This document shows, one piece after another, positions 45,915 to 56,810 of a stretch of DNA of 64,000 nucleotides; position 1 is the first letter of the stretch, and every line of letters starts with the position of its first letter. The stretch comes from Scenedesmus sp. ARA3 (taxonomy: Eukaryota; Chlorophyta; Chlorophyceae; Sphaeropleales; Scenedesmaceae): NCBI GenBank assembly GCA_004335835.1, contig RWJK01000976.1, positions 8,880 through 72,879 on the forward strand, written 5' to 3'. A program made the position numbers and the translations under genes. The notes beneath the pieces were generated by a model. It was not told where the DNA came from, made no database searches, and saw only the letters and a program-made list of their open reading frames with translations.

Positions 45915-47427
45915 TGGTACTGCTGAGGCGCGGGTGAGAGGGCTCCCTGATACCTCCTGTTGCCGCTCCAGTGGGCCACGGGGCCGATGGCGTTGATGCT
46001 ATGGCTTGATGATTAACATGATGATGATGAGGCGCGGATGACAGGGAGAGGTAGGGTGCCAAGAGCAGAAGAACATGGTACGTGTCTAGCCCAAGCATGT
46101 GTTGCAATATTGTGCCATGGCTGGTGGGACCGCTGAGGCGGGCCTGTGCTGGTTGCAGGTGATTCTGCAGTACAAGCAGAGAGAGATGCAGCTGGATAGC
46201 GCTGGCACGAGAGGGGTGGGACATTGCTTGTTGTAGACAGCAGCAAAGGAAGTGGGGCCCAAAAGAAACCTTGGTCAGAGTTTGTGTTGAGCGAGGGGTG
46301 ATGTGTTGGAGGCTATGAGGAGTGAGTGTTGTGTACCTGACAGGTTGAGGTATGTCGGGATGGATGCTAGGGGTGCAGGCCCCTGCTCAGTGTCAACACT
46401 GTGGAGGGCTGTGCCCATGCCGGGGAGCTGTAAAAGTAAAGTACATGGAGTGCATGCAAGCAGCAGTGCGTGTACCCCAGCATTGTAAAGCGTGTACATT
46501 ATCATGGACGCACATGTGCAGCTGTGCAGAAGTGCAGGCACTGTGCACATGATGCTTGAGGGTGCGGGGTGTTTGACTCAAAGCCGTATTTTGCGCATTG
46601 CATTTGTGAGGCAAGAGAGCAGGGTGTCTCGCTGCATGCATAAGGTTGAAAAGGTGTGGGTGTGATCTGTGGTCTGCAGTCTGGCTGGGCAACCACATGG
46701 AAGCTTTTGCTTTGCTGTTGTAGAGAACCGTGTCCCAAAATAGCTGTAGAGGTGCTGGTTGATGTTCAATTTGTCTGCTTTGTGCCTGCATGCAAGCAAC
46801 TGCCTTTGTGCCTGGTCTATCATACTTGTTACAACAGCGAGTGCAGTGGTTGTGCGCATCGATGATCACATGTTGTTCTAATATTGATAGTTCACTGCGT
46901 AGTACGGCGGCATGCTGCAGTGACGGCCGCTGCTAGCCTGCTCCTGCACTGGTGATTTGGGGCATATGGGTGGTGGCTGGCACTTATGGCCGCGTGCTGG
47001 GTTGAGGCATCGGATGCAATAGATATTCACGTGGGTCCTGCAGTAAGTCTGTGAATCCAGGCGAATCCTGACTCCGGAACAACACGCCAGTGCGTACTTT
47101 AATGCTGTGCTGCGCCGTGGCGGCCAACGACAGACCCAAACAGTAATTGTTTCACAGTTGGCCCTATGTGCTGTACTTCGACTGCAGCTTGGGAAAGCAC
47201 GAGCCCTTGCAGCTGGTCAGCAGTACAAGCGCCAGCCCACACTTGTCGTGGGCTGCATACACATCATGTGTGATTGAGTCAATCCTGACGTGCTGCCAAC
47301 ATGTGACGGTGTCAAATTTGTGACGGTGTCAAATTTGTTGGTGGTTGTTGGTTAAACCACTAGCGCGCAGCAATGCAACCGGCAACTTTCTTTATATAGC
47401 AACACAAGTCACCTGTGCACACCATCC
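45915..47427. other. Convergent intergenic region, no supported gene
   Basis: Holds the 3' flanks of the esterase-CBM gene and the TPGS1-like gene. The open frames here are short and featureless; no RNA gene, CAG run or tandem array is evident. Confidence 0.6.
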
Positions 47428-49297
47428 TCAGCTGCCTTCCCGTGCTGCCAGCGCCAGCTCCACAAGCTGCTGCGCCTGCCGCGCCGCCTTCTCCTCAGCC
47501 AGCCGCACATCCAGCAGCGCTGCGCCAGAGCCGCCGCCAGCGGCTGAGGCTGCGGGGCTGCCGCTGGGCTGCTGCAGGCGCACCGAGCGCAGCCGCGTCA
47601 CTGGCTGCATGGGCTCCATAGCCAGCAGCCTGTGGCAGCAGAAGCAGCACAGTCAGTGATGCAATGTTATGGCAGCGTACGACGACTGAACTGATCTGAC
47701 TGTGCTGCTAAGCGTTGAATGCATGATTCCGAGCAGTGCACGAGTATCCTGACTTTCCAACGGAGCCGTATATGTGGTGGCATTTTCCACTTGCTGCACC
47801 ATACGCAGGCAGCACTGCAAAATGCATACACACAGGTGCTGGTTGCCCACTGCCGCTGTGCTGTGTTGGCCCTGTGCAGATAGATATCAACATCTACACC
47901 TGCCAAGGCACTACATAAGGCTGATGAGCATCGCCCGCCACGCACCAGTCTTGCTGCATCAGCAGCTTGTGCAGCAGCTTCTTCGCCTCTGGCAGCTGGA
48001 ACATGAAGCCGCCAGCACCCTGACCGTGGTGTGCAGCAGCAGCAGCAGCGTGCCAGCGCGTCAGATACAGCCATCACTATTGCGTTGTTTTTAACATCTC
48101 GCACCATGCTTTTGGTTGCTGTCTCAGCTGTCTTTCCTGGTCCAAGTGGCCGTGGGTGAGCCCATCATCTGGCAGCCTGCCATACTACTCAACACGGCAT
48201 CCCAGCTGGCCCCCGCACCTGCTGCGGCTGCCTGCACAGCTCCTCCAGCAGCATGCAGCACTTGGTGGCGTCATGGAACACAGCAAAGCTGGGCGGCAGC
48301 CGGCACAGCACAGTGAACACCTGCAGGTTCAAAACCATTCCAGCAGCAGTTGCACCCAGAAGCAGTTATCGACACAAGCACGCATGTCTGTTGGCAAGCC
48401 TTGTGCTCACTAAGCAGCTGCACCAGCTCAGCGGATGTCTGAAGCTGCTTACATACTGGGGTAGCTGGCGTGCAGCTGCGCTTGAATGACTGGCTTGATG
48501 AACATCATAAAGCACAACAGCAAGGCCCAGCTGCTGAGGTCCTCAACATTTTCACAACAAAAACATCTGGTGTGTCATGCGCCAGCAGCTGCTGTTCCAG
48601 AATGCAAAGATGAGACTTGCCTGCATCAAGCTGGCGGCGAGGTTGCTGGGTAGAGTGCCCGTGAGCATGGACAGCAGCTGCAGGAGTAAGGAGGACGGCA
48701 CATGGCCATCCATTTCTGCACGCAGATGTGTGAACAGACAGCAGAGATCATGTTCGCACCGAAACGCCTTGCAGCAGTGCTTGCAGGACAACATGCTGCA
48801 TTATCATAGGTCGCAACAGTTGTGCAGTGTGCACCACCCTGTGGTTTGTGATGATAGCGGATGGCAAACAGCTGTACACGCCGAGCCAGTGCTGAGTGCC
48901 ATGTAAAACTCTGCTTACCTGAAAGTGTTTTGTATGCTGACATGATGTTTCTGCTGCAGTGCTGCCCTTCTGATGATGACAGGCGCAACGTGCGGTAAGC
49001 TGTAGATACTGGGCTGGCTGTAATGCCTGCCTGGTCACGGAAGCTGCAAGCAGCATCATGTGGGCACAGCAGCACCTTAAAACAGCACCGCCCTCTTGTA
49101 AATCGACTACACACAAAGCATTTCCTTGGGCTCGTTACACAGTATCACAGCAACACCCCTGCGCCAGCCTGCAAAACTTACTGTGAACACAGGAACAGCA
49201 GTGGATTATCTGGTTGGTTCAGCAGCACAGGGCATAACGCGTGATGGAGCTCAACTGTGAGCTGCTCTAGGAGTTGTTTGTTAGCTGATGCTGCCAT
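47428..49297 (-). CDS. TPGS1-like tubulin polyglutamylase complex subunit
   Basis: TPGS1 is the scaffold subunit that brings tubulin polyglutamylase to centrioles and ciliary axonemes. Seven exons join in phase to 264 residues: 49297-49182, 49043-48919, 48715-48621, 48533-48453 (or 48530, a NAGNAG acceptor), 48320-48219, 48019-47946, 47629-47428. The order of blocks follows mammalian TPGS1: an amphipathic start (KQLLEQLTVELHHAL), then LLNQPDNPLLFLCSHFRDQ (compare EARPEEP-AFLAHYF, an RIIa-like fold), then AYRTLRLS followed by RNIMSAYKTLS (compare WHLRLAHHS and NNNVSVAYECLS), then a helical SSLLLQLLSMLTG block and FAVFHDATKCCMLLEELC. The C-terminus is Gly/Ala-rich and ends in a Gln/Ala helix. 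The third intron uses a GC donor (GCAAGT, 48620-48615). Identity is low, so the family call is moderate; the gene model itself is strong. Confidence 0.6.
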
Positions 49298-49781
49298 TGA
49301 GTAGTGCACTGCACGCGCTCGAAGAGCCTGAAAGATATTCGCGGGCACACGACCTGTTCCAGCTGCTCGATCCGTCGTCCAAAGGCACCGCTCCTTACTT
49401 TGCTATAGAAAAAGTTCCCCGCGGCTGTTGGGCTGTTTCACGACGCACCGCATGCCCTAATGCTCAGTCTGCCACAGTCAAAACCCTTGTAACAACCGAC
49501 ATTCAAATTGTGACAGACGGTCTGTCACAGACCTGCAGGTTGCTTGAAGTGTGAGAGCCTCAAACGCATGATACGGTTGATCGTTACAGCCAGGTTCACG
49601 CGGGTGTCAAGGTCAGCGTGGCACAGCAACCCGTGCTCCCTAGCTGGGCACTTGCTGGGGTTTGTCAACCCTGACCCTTTTCCAGTCACGCCGTGTGTGA
49701 CAAGACGACTGCGGTGTTGCAGAGCACCTTGAATAATGCAGAACAAATCAAAACGCTGAACGCCACACAAGCGGCACTGGC
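49298..49781. other. Intergenic region between TFIIF beta and TPGS1-like gene
   Basis: The 484 bp hold the TPGS1-like promoter and the TFIIF beta 3' flank. A plus-strand frame (49288-49554) runs antisense to the TPGS1 start and has no known domain. Confidence 0.55.
49584..49588 (-). terminator. Possible TGTAA polyadenylation signal for TFIIF beta
   Basis: TGTAA on the sense strand about 195 nt past the stop, in the range expected for chlorophycean 3' UTRs. Assignment is by position only. Confidence 0.35.
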
Positions 49782-51939
49782 CTAGCCCTGCCCCGGCTGC
49801 TGTGGCGCGGTGCTGCTGGTGACCAGGTGCTTCTTGAGCTCCCACAGGTCCTTGTTGGGCCCGCGCTTGACCTGGCTGGCCACCTCGTTCAGCACCTCCT
49901 TCAGGTACGACACCGGCTGGTCCAGCTCTTTCTGCGGCGGCAGCAGCAGCAGCAGCAGCAGCTAGCGTCAGCATGTGCGCTTGCAAAAGTCGAGCAAAAG
50001 CCAGAGCAGTTCAGCAGCATCAGCAACAGCCACAACCTCTGGCTGCTGCATGCAAACCTTAAGCTTTGACAGATAGCAGCTGTATGCCGGACAGGCCACA
50101 GCTGTTGGAGGCGTTTGCAACGGTATACCATGCCGCAGCTGCAACCCATGCCCGCCGCACCTGCAGCTGCACAAAGTGCCAGTGCGGCTGCTCCGCAAAC
50201 TTCTTGAACAGCTCCGCCTCCAGCTCGTCCCGGCTCATGCGCACGCGCCGCTTCACCTCCGCCACAGCACTCTTCTCCTGCACAGCAAAAACAGACAGCA
50301 GGAGGGCAGCGGCACACGTCAGGCATGCAGGCAGCAGCAGCACAAACGCGGGTGCTTTACCTCGCCACGGCCCTTTTCTCCTGCACAGTACACACAGACA
50401 GCAGGCACCAGCAGCACAAACACGGTTGCTGCATCCCACCACCACCTTCTTCTCTTGCACAGCACATACAGACAACGGGAAGCAGCAGCATGCATGCCAC
50501 ACAGGCACAGGAGCACAGGCACGTAAGTTGTAGCAACTTCTGTAACATATACATGGAAGTTTTGGCCTAGGTCCAAGGCCAAAGGACTTGCTCGCTGCCA
50601 CAATTGTGATGGCCTCAGCACCACTTGCCACGTAAGTGCTCCACCCACCTGACATCTGACAATCATGCTCAAACTGGCACCACTTCAAGCAAGCTTAGCA
50701 TTGCCCGTGGCCCTGCACATGCGCAGCCATCCTGCATGGCTGCGGCCAGCTGGCAGCCACCAGCACCTCCCCCACTGCATGCGGCCACCCACCATGCCAC
50801 ACCATCCTGCTGCACACTCCACGGCTCAAGCCTCATGTCAATCGTCTGCCGCAGACAGCAGCGCACCTCTCGCTTGCGCTGGTACACTGGCGCGTTGTCG
50901 GCGCCGCCCGCCAGCCTGCGCACTTCGCGCGGGTCCTCGATCAGCGTGATCTTGGCGGCCTTGGAGGGCCGGCTGGCTGCAGCCAGCCGCTTGCGGCTGT
51001 TCTGCAGGTAGGCCGACTCTGCCTGTGTTAACAGTGGTGACAGTAAAAAAGGGAACAGGCAGCAGACCGGAGGCAGTGCAGCAGCAGCCAGGGCTTCAGC
51101 AGCGGCGAGAACGGGGATGGCTGGGAGTGGTAGAGGCAGATGCGACACGGTGGTTGGCGGCTATACTTGCTTGTTTACAACTGTCAAGCTGATCTACAAG
51201 GCACCAGCGCACCAGCGAGAAGTGCAAGCGCAAGCCTTTGGCCAGCAGACTATTGGTGGCTGCGCTGTCACAGCAACAGCTGTGGAGCAGCGTGGTTTCA
51301 CAGGCAGCAGCTGAGGCTGCTCTGCGCCTGCAGGAGAGACGGGTGGCGCACCTGCATTGCTGCTGCTGCGCGCTGCCGCTGCTCCGCGTCCCGCTTGATC
51401 TGGTCGGCGTTGAGGCCTGACAGCGGCGCATTCAGCTCCTGCAAGGCGGCCCACAGCGCATGAAAACTATGTATCTATGTATGTACCAGGCAGGAAACTA
51501 TGTATCTATGCATCGACTTGGTGCATGCACACCACAACGTCCGGGGTTCAGTAGCATGGTTTTGTATGCAACACAAGCCAGTGGTGCGTACCCGCACAGA
51601 GGACGTGGTAATGGCTTGTGGTGCAAACAGACCGGTACTACTGAACGCAAGGCAGCGGTCTGAGCAAATGGTGGGCTGACTAAAGACGCACATAAGCATC
51701 ACGCAGGCTTGACTGCTGCCTGCCAGCTTACTGCAGTATGGTGCGGTTTGCAGGCAACAACAGCAATCAAGCTGTCAAGGCATGACAGCAATGCAACAGA
51801 CAGCTGCACCGCAGCAGGCGCTGCTGCAGCACCTCTTAGCATTTCACAATATTGCCCAGCATCACTCACAGAGTGCCCAACGTCTGATATTCTCATTGGC
51901 GCGGCATCATAGCGCTTGTGCACCACGCCATCGACCCCT

Positions 51940-51974
<35 letters not shown>

Positions 51975-53116
51975 CATGCTCTTGATGCAAGCGCCTCGCG
52001 CAAGGAACTGACCCACTGGCCATTGCCACACGGGTGCAGGTGCTGCTGTTGCTGCTGCTGACTGAAGCCAACCCTTGGACCACAACAGCGCAGTCTGCCC
52101 CTAGCATACTTGCTGCGCAGACCCCGCGACAAAACCAAGAACAGCGGCTGCCATTCTGCTGCAGACTTGTCATAAAAACAGGCTAGCACGCTCACTTGGG
52201 TCCTTTATAGAAGTGACACCACCAGCTGCTGCTGCTGCTTTGGCTGCTGCTGCTCCAGCTGCTGCTGGCGCCGCTGCTGCTGGTTCTGCTGTTGGGTCGT
52301 ACGACACGATTGCCGTGTCCACTGTGTCTCTGTTGCTGTTCATGTGCAGCACCAGCTTTTCACTGCTGCCCGGCTGATCTGCATACACAAGACAAGAACA
52401 CAGGAAAACCTTGTGACGTTCAATTTAGTAGCAGGGATAGCACGCTGACTGCACATGAAGCTTGTGAGCCATTCTACGTGCTGCTGGCAGTTACAAGGTG
52501 CATACATCATGCACTGTTGCATGCACGCACACGCCTGGTACTGCTGCTGCTGCTGCTGCCCAGCGCTTTGGTCTTACCCAACTGCAGGGTTGTTGCCACG
52601 CCCTGCAAAACAACAGGAGAACAGCAACACAGTGAGCAAACACAGGCAGTGACATTGGCTGTCTCTCACATCAAGTCATGTGAATAGCTTGATGTCTTTT
52701 TTTAAGCATTGATAGCTGCCCAAGGTGGCAGGCACAAGCAATGTTGTCTGAAACACTGCTGGTGGCACAGGCAGCAGTAGGAGTGCTGCTCACCTGCTCC
52801 AGTGTGATCTGCCCAAGCACGTCTCCTGTTGCATCTTCATCAACACCAGACGCATTGGCGCCTGCTATGGCCTGCCGCCACCGCTGCGCCACATAGGGCG
52901 GCACCTGAGGAGCAGCAAACCACCCAGCAGCTGCATCAACACCCTGCACAGCTGCGTCGCATGACAGCAGCACCGTGCCGCTATTGCTGATGCAGGCTGT
53001 ACTGCATGTGGATCCCACTGCATCTGCTCCCCAATTCACGCAGAGTAAGTCCTGATACTCACACGTATTATCCAGACTTTGCGTTCGCACTTGTCTGTGT
53101 CCAGGGCAGCAGCCAT
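49782..53116 (-). CDS. GTF2F2: Transcription initiation factor TFIIF subunit beta
   Basis: TFIIF beta (RAP30) pairs with TFIIF alpha, binds RNA polymerase II and delivers it to promoters. Nine exons join in phase to 316 residues: 53116-53063, 52904-52794, 52602-52578, 52378-52196, 51937-51870, 51438-51352, 51022-50867, 50277-50161, 49931-49782. Recognition: the N-terminal dimerisation strand KVWIIR-VPPYVAQRW (compare VWLVKVPKYLSQQW), then a short VATTLQL strand; VVHKRYDAAPM (compare VVTTNYKPVA); and the C-terminal winged helix, LEAELFKKFAEQPHWHFVQL followed by QPVSYLKEVLNEVAS and DLWELKKHL. An Ala-rich linker lengthens it relative to human RAP30 (249 residues). The 25-nt third exon is supported by phase on both sides. 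The start is the first ATG before the dimerisation strand. Confidence 0.93.
50260..50500. repeat. Repeated 3' splice-site/exon-start unit in a TFIIF beta intron
   Basis: The junction TTTTTGCTGTGCAG|GAGAA (sense) at the start of the 50277-50161 exon recurs upstream in diverged form near 50375-50395 and 50450-50465, each followed by an exon-like QEK start. The intervening DNA (acagacagcagg and cagcagcacaaac) is repeated as well. The copies lie in the intron 50278-50866. Confidence 0.7.
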
Positions 53117-53508
53117 GCTTGCTTTGATCAGTTCAGTTCTGTTGACAACAGAGCTTTACGACATACACGAGGCTGATCTCGGCACAGGCTGCATGAACTT
53201 CATCAACTTCCTTTGAACGACTTCTACAAAACATTTGAACCATCCCTTTAAACTGCCGCGCTTCTCTTTGAAACTCACTCGCGCGTGTCAGTAACATTGA
53301 GTCCCCGAATGACTGCGAACACGCCTGCCAGGCTTCAGAGCACGCCCAAGACAACTTCATTCCCTCGCACCATAACTTGTGCATTGTTTTGTGCGTTTGC
53401 TAGCTGACTTTGCCGCCCTGCAGACAGACAGTACAGACGACAGTCCAGAGCTTTCTGTGCAGGCGCCGCAGCCAGCCAGCCGCTTCACAGTCACGCAAAT
53501 CAGCTGCC
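53117..53508. promoter_or_regulatory. Short divergent (bidirectional) promoter region, TFIIF beta and FKBP
   Basis: Only 392 bp separate the start codons of two divergent nuclear genes, one for transcription initiation and one for a chromatin chaperone. The compact spacing suggests a shared promoter; no specific motif could be fixed by eye. Confidence 0.45.
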
Positions 53509-53946
53509 ATGTTTTTCGGTGGCGTGGTTAACCCTGGCAAGCCTGTGCCCCTTGTGCCTCATCCTGAGGGATGGGCGCTGCACCTCTCTCAGGCCAGTCT
53601 GCCAGCATCAGTGAAGGAGAAGAGCAGGGTGTCGCTGCTCATCCAGGTGCAGGGCGAGGAGCCAGTGGTGCTGTGCACACTCTGTGCTGGCGTGGCAGAC
53701 ACCGTGCTGCTGGTGAGCGGGCTGCACTGCTGCCGTCAGGCCACAGGATCCAGCAGCATCTGCTCAGCATCAGCCGCACACATTCCGCATCCTTGACGCA
53801 GCACTCCGCCACAACTTCACTCGCGCCACAACTAACTGTCACTGTTGTCGCTTGCACCACCATCCAGCCTGTGCATGTTCTTCGGCCAGTTGTTGCAGCA
53901 CTCGACCGACACTGCACTGCATTTCTGTAGCGCTCCAGCGCTGAGC

Positions 53947-53987
<41 letters not shown>

Positions 53988-54164
53988 GCTGCCGCTGCCA
54001 CCGCTGCCTCTGCTGCTGCAGGACCAGTTTGTCGCTGAGTACGCTGAGCTGAGCGTGCAGGGCAGCGGCCCGGTGCACCTCACCGGCTACTTCAGCCCCA
54101 ACTTTGGAGGGGAGGGCAGCGATGAGGAGGACGAGGAGGGCGAGGATGGCTACGGGGTGCGTGT

Positions 54165-54212
<48 letters not shown>

Positions 54213-55167
54213 GCAGCAGCAGATCGTCATCAGCACTAGCTGTAACTTGCAGGAACATGTTGACTCTTTTGGCAGGTGGCGTGTCACCGCATCATTTGGC
54301 AGAACCTGGGCTGTGATTAGCAAGCCAACCACATCTTGCTCTGCTGGCTCCCAGCGATGGCCTTGCTGCTTGTTTGGCTTGTGCCGCCCTGCTGCATCTG
54401 CACCCAGCCCACCCTGAGCACACCACGCAGCACAGCAGAGGCTCAGCCACCACACATGCTGACATACTCTCTCCGTGCCTGCTGCTGCTTCGCCTGCTGC
54501 TGCGCTGCTGCTACTCTGCTGCAGCTGCACCCCATGGATCAGATGCTCGCCATGCAGAATGGTGACAGTGAAGATGAGGGCGAGTCTGATGACGAGGATG
54601 AGGAGGGTGAGAGTGATGAGGATGAGGACGAGGATGAGAGCGAAGAGCTGGGCGGCTTCCAGCCGCGTGGGCGCAAGGAGCCCAGCGTGATCATTGAGGA
54701 CGTCACTGACAAGGAGGTGCGGCGGCCAGTGTTGATGTTACTTCAGCAGCGCAGTGAGAGGGGCACAGGAGATGAATTCATGAGGCTGCAACAATGTTGT
54801 GGCGGCGGCTGTAGCAGCCCTGCTGTGCAACAAGCATGGACTTGTTGCGGGCATCGGGTGAGAGGCTGCAGGCTCAGAGCAGGCTGTACAGGTGGGTCAG
54901 TGTTGCTTACAGCACTATCACAGCAGGTGCATGCCACTTATGCAAGTATGCATTGCAAGATCGTCACAGGCGACACCTGTGCAGATGGCTGACATGTGCG
55001 TTCTTGTCTGTACACAATGCAGCCTGACAACTCGCGGGCCCTGCCAGCACCTGCAGCAGATGACAGCAAGAAGCGCAAGGCAGCAGCAGCAGCAGATGAG
55101 GCAGCAGCAAAGAAGCAGGCCAAGGAGGAGCAGCAGCAAAAGCAGCAGCAGAAGCAGCAGCGAGAGA

Positions 55168-55203
<36 letters not shown>

Positions 55204-55835
55204 CAAAGCTGCAGCAGCAGAAGGAGCAGCAGCAAAAGCAGCAAAAGGAGCAGCAGCAAAAACAACAACAGGCGGCTAAGACACCAGAGGCAAAGACACC
55301 CAGCGGTAAGCAGCAGGCAACTGCTCGTCAGTGCACAGGCTGTGGTGCTTTGTGCAAACCGTAGTGGGAGGTTTGCATCAACCAGGTTGACAGCTACCTC
55401 GTGTCTGCAACTCGCTTGCTAGTCATCCAATCTGTCCGAACAGGAGTGCAGACCCGGCCCCAGCAGCAGCGCTGGTGTGGCTAAAGCTTGTGCTGCTGTG
55501 CTGCTCTCTTCGCTGGATGAGAATGTCCATTGGCTCTCTGCTAAGCCTACCTGCTACACCACCTGCCCTGCTGCTCATGCCGCTTGTCCTGGCCCTGTGG
55601 TGTTGCTGTGCCGCTGCTTGCTGCAGCTGCAGCAGCCGCGCAGGCGCTGCCCAGCGCGAAGAAGGCTGTGAAGAAGTTTGAGAACGGCTTTGAGATCCAC
55701 AGCACCAAGATGGGCGACCCGCACGGCAAGCTGGCCAAGAGCGGCAAGAAGGTGTCGGTGCGCTACGTGGGGCGGCTCAAGAGCGGCAAGGTCTTCGACA
55801 AGACAGACAAGAAGCCCTTCCAGTTCAGGCTGGGT

Positions 55836-55866
<31 letters not shown>

Positions 55867-56810
55867 TGTCTCTGCCTCGTGGACCTTGTAGAGGCAGTGG
55901 AGCACAAACTGTCCCAGCACATGCAGACCTGACAGTCGTGCGGCATGCAGCAAGCGACTGTGCTGACAATATCTGGCAGGCTGTGGTGCGCTGTGTTGAG
56001 GCAGCGTTGTGGTGCTTACTGTCCGTATCACAGCTGGGCCTTGCATCGGTTCAAGCGCAGGCTGCTGCCTTGTCAGCAAACATGCTATGTGCCCTTTGGG
56101 AAGTTGTGTCTCAGGTTTTGATGAACTTCTGACAAGTGTGCTGCTGCTGCCACTGTTCCTGCTGCTGCTGGTGTTTCGCGCTGTGCCCAGGTGTGGGTGA
56201 AGTCATCAAGGTGGGTCAGCTTCCTTGCTCTTTGTGTCGTGCACCATGCCGCAGCTGCTTGCTGTGCATTCAAGCAGCCGTTTGTTGCCTGACCAGCGAA
56301 ACAGCAGCGCTCTGATGTGTCCACAATTCCCTTCTTTGAACAATACTCTGATCAGAAACACCCTACTGCACTCTTGCCTGCTGACTCTCTTCTGCTGCTG
56401 CTGCTTCACTGCAGGGCTGGGATGTGGGTGTGGAGGGCATGCGTGTGGGTGACAAGCGCAAGCTGGTCATCCCGCCGCAGATGGGCTACGGCTCGCAGCG
56501 CACAGGGCCCATCCCGCCCAACAGCACGCTGGAGTTCGACGTGAGCGCAAGGCAGGGGCAGCAGCAGCAGCAGCAGCAGCGGCTGGCAGCGCTGTTATCT
56601 CGCAACGGTCAGCAGCATACTTTGCAGATGCATCTATCTGCAAGCAGGGCTGGTGCTGACCATAAGCATGCACGCGCTTGAACGCTACCAACTATCACGG
56701 CAGCTGCTGCGCATGTTCTGGCTCGTTGGGTGATTGGCGAGATGGCTCACACTCACAGTTGCTGCTGCATGCTGCTGCCTGTGCAGGTTGAGCTGGTGGA
56801 CGTGAAGTAA
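53509..56810 (+). CDS. Nuclear FKBP with nucleoplasmin-like domain (FKBP53/Fpr4 type)
   Basis: A peptidyl-prolyl isomerase and histone chaperone of the nucleus. Eight exons join in phase to 396 residues: 53509-53712, 54022-54156, 54525-54716, 55023-55305, 55627-55833, 56191-56210, 56415-56540, 56787-56810. The N-terminal nucleoplasmin-like domain starts [16 protein letters not shown] and has [19 protein letters not shown], as in plant FKBP53. Two acidic tracts follow ([13 protein letters not shown] and a long Glu/Asp run at about 130-155), then a Lys/Gln/Ala-rich basic segment with KKRK, likely a nuclear signal. Residues about 285-396 are the FKBP domain: [48 protein letters not shown] and LEFDVELVDVK, with all usual drug- and proline-pocket aromatics present. 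Exon 6 is only 20 nt. Exon 5 could start at 55627 or 55633. Three introns have (CAG)n after the donor and CTG runs before the acceptor. Confidence 0.95.

Noticed and set aside
49288..49554. 88-codon plus-strand frame
   Set aside because: Overlaps the first exon and promoter of the TPGS1-like gene in antisense and has no family features.
54157..54420. Poly-Gln extension of the FKBP reading frame after GEDGYG
   Set aside because: GTGCGT is a good donor, and splicing to 54525 restores the acidic tract and downstream FKBP frame; the CAG run is intronic.
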